Origin: an uncultured Bacteroidales bacterium
Lineage (GTDB): Bacteria > Bacteroidota > Bacteroidia > Bacteroidales > UBA932
NCBI GenBank assembly: GCA_905236955.1
Contig: CAJOQW010000098.1
Span: 1 to 19,293, forward strand
DNA: 19,293 bases
Direction: 5' to 3'
Below are positions 15,821 to 19,293 of this stretch, piece after piece (position 1 is the stretch's first letter; every line of letters begins with the position of its first letter). Made by a program: the position numbers and the translations under genes. Below the pieces are notes generated by a model, which was given only the letters and a program-made list of their open reading frames with translations, was not told the origin of the DNA and made no database searches.

Positions 15821-18784
15821 ATGAGAATGAAAAAAACACCCATATTCCTGGCCCTGGCCGCCATGTTGCTGACCTCGGGCAACCTTTATTCCCAACAGCC
15901 TTCAAACGCTTTCCAAGAAGCTGTGAAGCTCTATGAAAACGGGGCTTTCGGAAGCGCACGCAACATCTTCGAGAAACTATCCGATCCCCTAAGCAAGGCC
16001 TATTCGGTGCTTTGCGCCGTCAAGGGCAGGGATGCCGACTATCCCGAGCGCATGTCGGAACTCGAGGAAGAGTCCCCGGAAAATGTGCTTTCTTCCCAGA
16101 TCCACTTCGCCGCCGGCCACAATCTCTTCGAAGATGCCGATTACTACGGTGCCGCCACTGAACTTTACAAGGTGGAGGAATCGCGCATCGCTCCCGGGGA
16201 GATGGCCCGGTTCGTATTCGAGAAAGCGTATTGCGCCTTTGCCCAGAACCAGTATCCGTATGCCAAGCCCAATTTCGAGAGGGTCGTGTCAATGCCCCTT
16301 TCGGTATATACGGCCCCGTCGCAATATGCCCTCGGGTACATCGCTTATAGCAAAAGTGACTTCAAGGAGGCGGAGGGCTGGTTTGCCAAGAGCGGCAAGG
16401 ACCGCCGCTTCAAGGCTCTCAGCGACTACTACAACATGGAATGCCGCTTCATGGACAAGGACTATGATTTCATAACGGAGAACGCCCCTGCGATGCTCGA
16501 CTCAATCCCTGCGGAGCGCCGCGGACGTCTGGCGAGGATGATAAGCGAATCCTTCCTGGTGAAGGGCGACAATGCCAAGGCGCTTGAATTCTTCCGCCAG
16601 GAAGAGAGGTCCCTGGACCGCCAGAACCGAAGCGACCTTTTCCACGCCGGTTCCGTGCTCTACGCAGTAGGGGATTATGCCGGGGCCATAGAGAATTTCT
16701 CGAGGATGGCCGACCGCACCGACTCCATCGGCCAGATAGCCAATTACGACCTCGGCTATTCATACATCCAGACCAAGGACAAGGTGGATGCCGCGGTAGC
16801 TTTCAGGGAGGCCTCCATGGCCAGGTTCAATCCCGTCATCAGGGAAGATGCGGCCTTCAATGCCGCGAAACTGGCATTCGACCTCAACGGCGACACCAAA
16901 CCCTTTGAAGAGTACATGCTGCGCTACTCTTCCGAGAAACGTGCCCCGCAGATATACAACTACATGGCAATCGCGGCCCTCAATAACCGCGATTACGCCG
17001 GCGCCATTGACAATTACTCGAAGATAGAGGAGCTGGACGATACCCAGAAGGGCAATTATGTCAAGGCTAACTATCTGAGGGCCAGTCAACTTATTGCCAA
17101 CGGCTCGTGGAGTGACGCCATTCCCCTTCTCAGGGCTGCGGGCTTCTATTATCCCAAGGAAGACCGCTTCAACCAACTCAGCCGTTACTGGCTCGCAGAG
17201 GCCAACTACAATTCGGGCAACTACCAGACCGCCCAGACCCTCTGGAACGATCTTTACAATACTTCCGCCCTCCGCGGTACGAAGGAGAGCGCGATGATAC
17301 CCTATAATCTGGGATATGCGTTCTTCAATGACAAGAAGTACGAGACTGCGGCCCGCTGGTTCGACCTCTACAACTCCACAGGACACGCCGACAACCGCCA
17401 GGACGCCCTTGTACGCAGGGCGGACTGCGACTTCGCCCGTCACGATTACAAGGCTGCGATAGCGGCGTATCAGAAGGCCATCGCCGACAATGACTCCCCG
17501 GACAACATCTATCCTTATTTCCAGCAGGCCCTTGCCTATGGCCTGACCGGTGACAGGATTACGAAGATCAGCATCTTGTCCAAGGTGAAGAATGCTTCGT
17601 CGGAAGCTCCGATGTACGCCGAGGCCATGTACGAGCTTGGCCGGGCCTATATGGAAAGCGGACGCAACGGTTACGCAGCGGAGACCTTCGAAACCCTGCG
17701 CAAGAGTACGGCCGACAACACCTTCGCCGCACGCGCCCTCATCGGAAAGGGCATGGCGTACCGCAACATGAAGAACTACGATACCGCGCTCGAGCAGTAC
17801 AAGCAGGTCGTCTCCCTCATGCCAGGCAGCGAGTATTCCGAGGAGGCCCTGCTGGCCATCAGTTCTATATATCAGGCAACCGGGCACCCCGAGAAATATC
17901 TCGAGTATGTCGAAAACAGCGGACTCAGCCTCGGGAGTAATGCTTCGGAGAAGGAAGACATCTACTTCAACACTGCAGAGCAGGTGTATCTGGCCGGTAA
18001 CTACAAGCAGGCCGTGGCCTCTTTGGGGAAGTATCTCTCCGACTACCCCAATGGGGCCAGGAGGGGAGACGCTTATTTCTACATGGCCGATTCCTACCGC
18101 CTGCTCGGAGACAAGGAGAAAGCCTGCGACAATTATGCCGAGGTTGGCAAATATCTCGAAAGCGGTTCCTTCGCGGAAACGGCGGCCCTGAATTACGCGT
18201 CGCTCTCATACGAACTGGACCGTTTCACCGAATCCTACAAGGGATATGACAAGCTGCTCGGCATCGCGAGGATGGACGCCAACAAGTCCGCTGCGGTCAT
18301 GGGCAAGATGAAAGCCGCCTATTCTGCCAGGATGTGGGATGAATGTACCTCGGCTGCAGCTGCGGTCAAGGCCCTTCCCGGCGTTACCGCCGCCCAGAAG
18401 AGGGATGCCGATTTCACGGCAGCAAGGGCTTATCTGGCTATGAGTGAAAGGGACAAGGCATTCGATCTCTTCAAATCCCTTTCCGACTCCGCGCCGGCCA
18501 CCGCCGAAGGTGCCGAATCCACCTTCATGCTTGCGCAGAACCTCTACGACAGCGGTAAATTCGACAGCATGGAGTCGCTCGTATATGGTTTCGCCGCCAA
18601 ATGCGGCGACCAGTCCTACTGGTTGGCGCGCTGCTACATAATCCTTGCGGACTCCTTCCTTGAAAGGGGCAATGCCGCACAGGCCAGGGCAACCCTCGTA
18701 AGCATCAGGGACGGTTATTCCGCATCCGGCCCCGCAGATGACGTCCCGGAACTCGTAGCGGCAAGACTTTCCAAACTCCAATAG
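15821..18784 (+). CDS. Large exported tetratricopeptide-repeat protein
   Basis: A 987-residue protein with a signal peptide (MRMKKTPIFLALAAMLLTS, then GNLYSQQ), followed almost wholly by TPR-type helical repeats. Clear units include YNLGYAFFNDKKYETAARWF (from residue 495) and GKGMAYRNMKNYDTALEQY (from 642), with others such as YFYMADSYRLLGDKEKA and AGDYAGAIENF-like segments; I judge more than ten repeats. No lipobox Cys follows the signal, so it is probably periplasmic and soluble or loosely bound to the outer membrane. TPR arrays bind partner proteins, and the barrel gene 10 bp downstream is the obvious candidate partner. The start at 15821 (or 15827, two codons later) lies just after a -7 box; the longer frame from a TTG at 15788 would place the promoter inside the gene and bury the signal. 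Confidence 0.85.
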   Translation: MRMKKTPIFLALAAMLLTSGNLYSQQPSNAFQEAVKLYENGAFGSARNIFEKLSDPLSKAYSVLCAVKGRDADYPERMSELEEESPENVLSSQIHFAAGHNLFEDADYYGAATELYKVEESRIAPGEMARFVFEKAYCAFAQNQYPYAKPNFERVVSMPLSVYTAPSQYALGYIAYSKSDFKEAEGWFAKSGKDRRFKALSDYYNMECRFMDKDYDFITENAPAMLDSIPAERRGRLARMISESFLVKGDNAKALEFFRQEERSLDRQNRSDLFHAGSVLYAVGDYAGAIENFSRMADRTDSIGQIANYDLGYSYIQTKDKVDAAVAFREASMARFNPVIREDAAFNAAKLAFDLNGDTKPFEEYMLRYSSEKRAPQIYNYMAIAALNNRDYAGAIDNYSKIEELDDTQKGNYVKANYLRASQLIANGSWSDAIPLLRAAGFYYPKEDRFNQLSRYWLAEANYNSGNYQTAQTLWNDLYNTSALRGTKESAMIPYNLGYAFFNDKKYETAARWFDLYNSTGHADNRQDALVRRADCDFARHDYKAAIAAYQKAIADNDSPDNIYPYFQQALAYGLTGDRITKISILSKVKNASSEAPMYAEAMYELGRAYMESGRNGYAAETFETLRKSTADNTFAARALIGKGMAYRNMKNYDTALEQYKQVVSLMPGSEYSEEALLAISSIYQATGHPEKYLEYVENSGLSLGSNASEKEDIYFNTAEQVYLAGNYKQAVASLGKYLSDYPNGARRGDAYFYMADSYRLLGDKEKACDNYAEVGKYLESGSFAETAALNYASLSYELDRFTESYKGYDKLLGIARMDANKSAAVMGKMKAAYSARMWDECTSAAAAVKALPGVTAAQKRDADFTAARAYLAMSERDKAFDLFKSLSDSAPATAEGAESTFMLAQNLYDSGKFDSMESLVYGFAAKCGDQSYWLARCYIILADSFLERGNAAQARATLVSIRDGYSASGPADDVPELVAARLSKLQ

Positions 18785-18794
18785 ATACCCTGCC

Positions 18795-19293
18795 ATGAAA
18801 AAGATATATCTCTTCGTTTTAGCATCGATAATCTGCAGCACCCTTTCTGCACAGAACCTCAACCCCGAGGTGGAGGTTACTAACGAATATGAAGCCCGCA
18901 TGTCCGGGCTGCTTAAGAACGGGTTCGACATGACCGTGCCCGATTCCCTCAGGCAGTTCAGCACCGACATCGACTACAGCGTGTTCGCCACCACGTACAA
19001 AGGGGCCTATGACTTCACCCCGTATCAAATAAACGTCACCCCGGAAGCCGGCGGGTCAAATGCCACCAGGCTGTATCTGAGGGCTGGGGCGGGTTATTCC
19101 TTCCATCCTGTGCTGAAGGCGGCCTTCGCCCCTGCCATGGACGGGAACCTCAAGAACGCCGACTACCTGGATTTCCACGGGTATGGTGGAAAGTACGGCC
19201 GTGCGGATGCCGGTGTCGACTATGACGGACACGATTATAACCTCGGTATCGGAGGGAATCTCCGCATGCATAAGGAGAAGTTCGATGTTTTCG
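18795..19293 (+). CDS. Outer-membrane beta-barrel / TonB-dependent-receptor-like protein, N-terminal part
   Basis: A gene cut off by the right window edge; 166 codons are visible. It opens with a signal peptide (MKKIYLFVLASIICSTLSA, then Q). An early segment, LNPEVEVTNEYEARM, precedes DIDYSVFATTYKGAYDFTPY and then RLYLRAGAGYSFHPVLKAAF, which alternates in the manner of barrel strands. I recall similar N-termini in Bacteroides proteins labelled hypothetical or TonB-dependent receptor-like, but no TonB box or plug domain is visible in this part. It starts 10 bp after the TPR gene and is surely co-transcribed with it. The leader and start share 13 bases, ACCCTGCCATGAA, with the start of the gene at 616. 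Function is unknown beyond an outer-membrane location. Confidence 0.75.
   Translation, partial: MKKIYLFVLASIICSTLSAQNLNPEVEVTNEYEARMSGLLKNGFDMTVPDSLRQFSTDIDYSVFATTYKGAYDFTPYQINVTPEAGGSNATRLYLRAGAGYSFHPVLKAAFAPAMDGNLKNADYLDFHGYGGKYGRADAGVDYDGHDYNLGIGGNLRMHKEKFDVF

Noticed and set aside
15821..18784. DNA-level tandem repeats in the TPR gene
   Set aside because: The repeats are visible only at protein level and are well diverged in DNA, as usual for TPR families.

Overview
The window looks like chromosomal core DNA from a member of the Bacteroidales (phylum Bacteroidota) with a fairly GC-rich genome. This placement is an inference from three things. Gene families typical of that phylum are present: a REC/ATP-grasp 'PEP synthase-like' protein, an S9 dipeptidyl peptidase, an OMP_b-brl-type barrel, and a TPR protein paired with a large barrel. 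The intergenic gaps carry Bacteroidota-type TAnnTTTG -7 promoter boxes. Shine-Dalgarno signals are mostly weak or absent. I see no transposase, integrase, phage gene, tRNA, rRNA or CRISPR repeat. No stretch over 300 bases lacks a gene; the largest gap is the 152-bp divergent region 7073-7224.

Left part (1-5899, all +): the 3' end of glmS (glucosamine-6-phosphate synthase); a 969-aa protein with two receiver-like domains fused to a pyruvate-phosphate-dikinase-type ATP-grasp domain; glnS (glutaminyl-tRNA synthetase); and a small outer-membrane beta-barrel protein. The barrel gene converges on a minus-strand ROK-family regulator (5906-7072) with only 6 bp between their stops.

Middle part (7225-14412, all +): a compact run of five genes with gaps of 5 bp or less or 4-bp ATGA overlaps. 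It starts from a recognisable promoter divergent from the ROK gene. The order is a membrane sensor-like protein with a HAMP domain but no output domain, a TrkH-type potassium transporter, a RecD/Pif1-like helicase, an exported S9/DPP-IV-like peptidase, and a phosphoglucomutase/phosphomannomutase. The first pair is plausibly functional (sensor plus transporter); the rest look like co-transcribed housekeeping genes.

Right part: the mutase gene overlaps tail-to-tail by 8 bp with a minus-strand pair, nth (endonuclease III) and an ftsE-like ABC ATPase, which overlap each other by 4 bp. An 82-bp divergent promoter region separates ftsE from a 987-aa exported TPR protein. That gene is followed 10 bp later by an outer-membrane barrel/TonB-receptor-like gene that runs off the window end.

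Most of the window is ordinary. The items most worth a second look are the two-receiver ATP-grasp protein that lacks the phosphohistidine and PEP-binding domains of real PEP synthases, the output-less HAMP protein translationally coupled to TrkH, the ftsE gene with no ftsX beside it, and the TPR/barrel pair.
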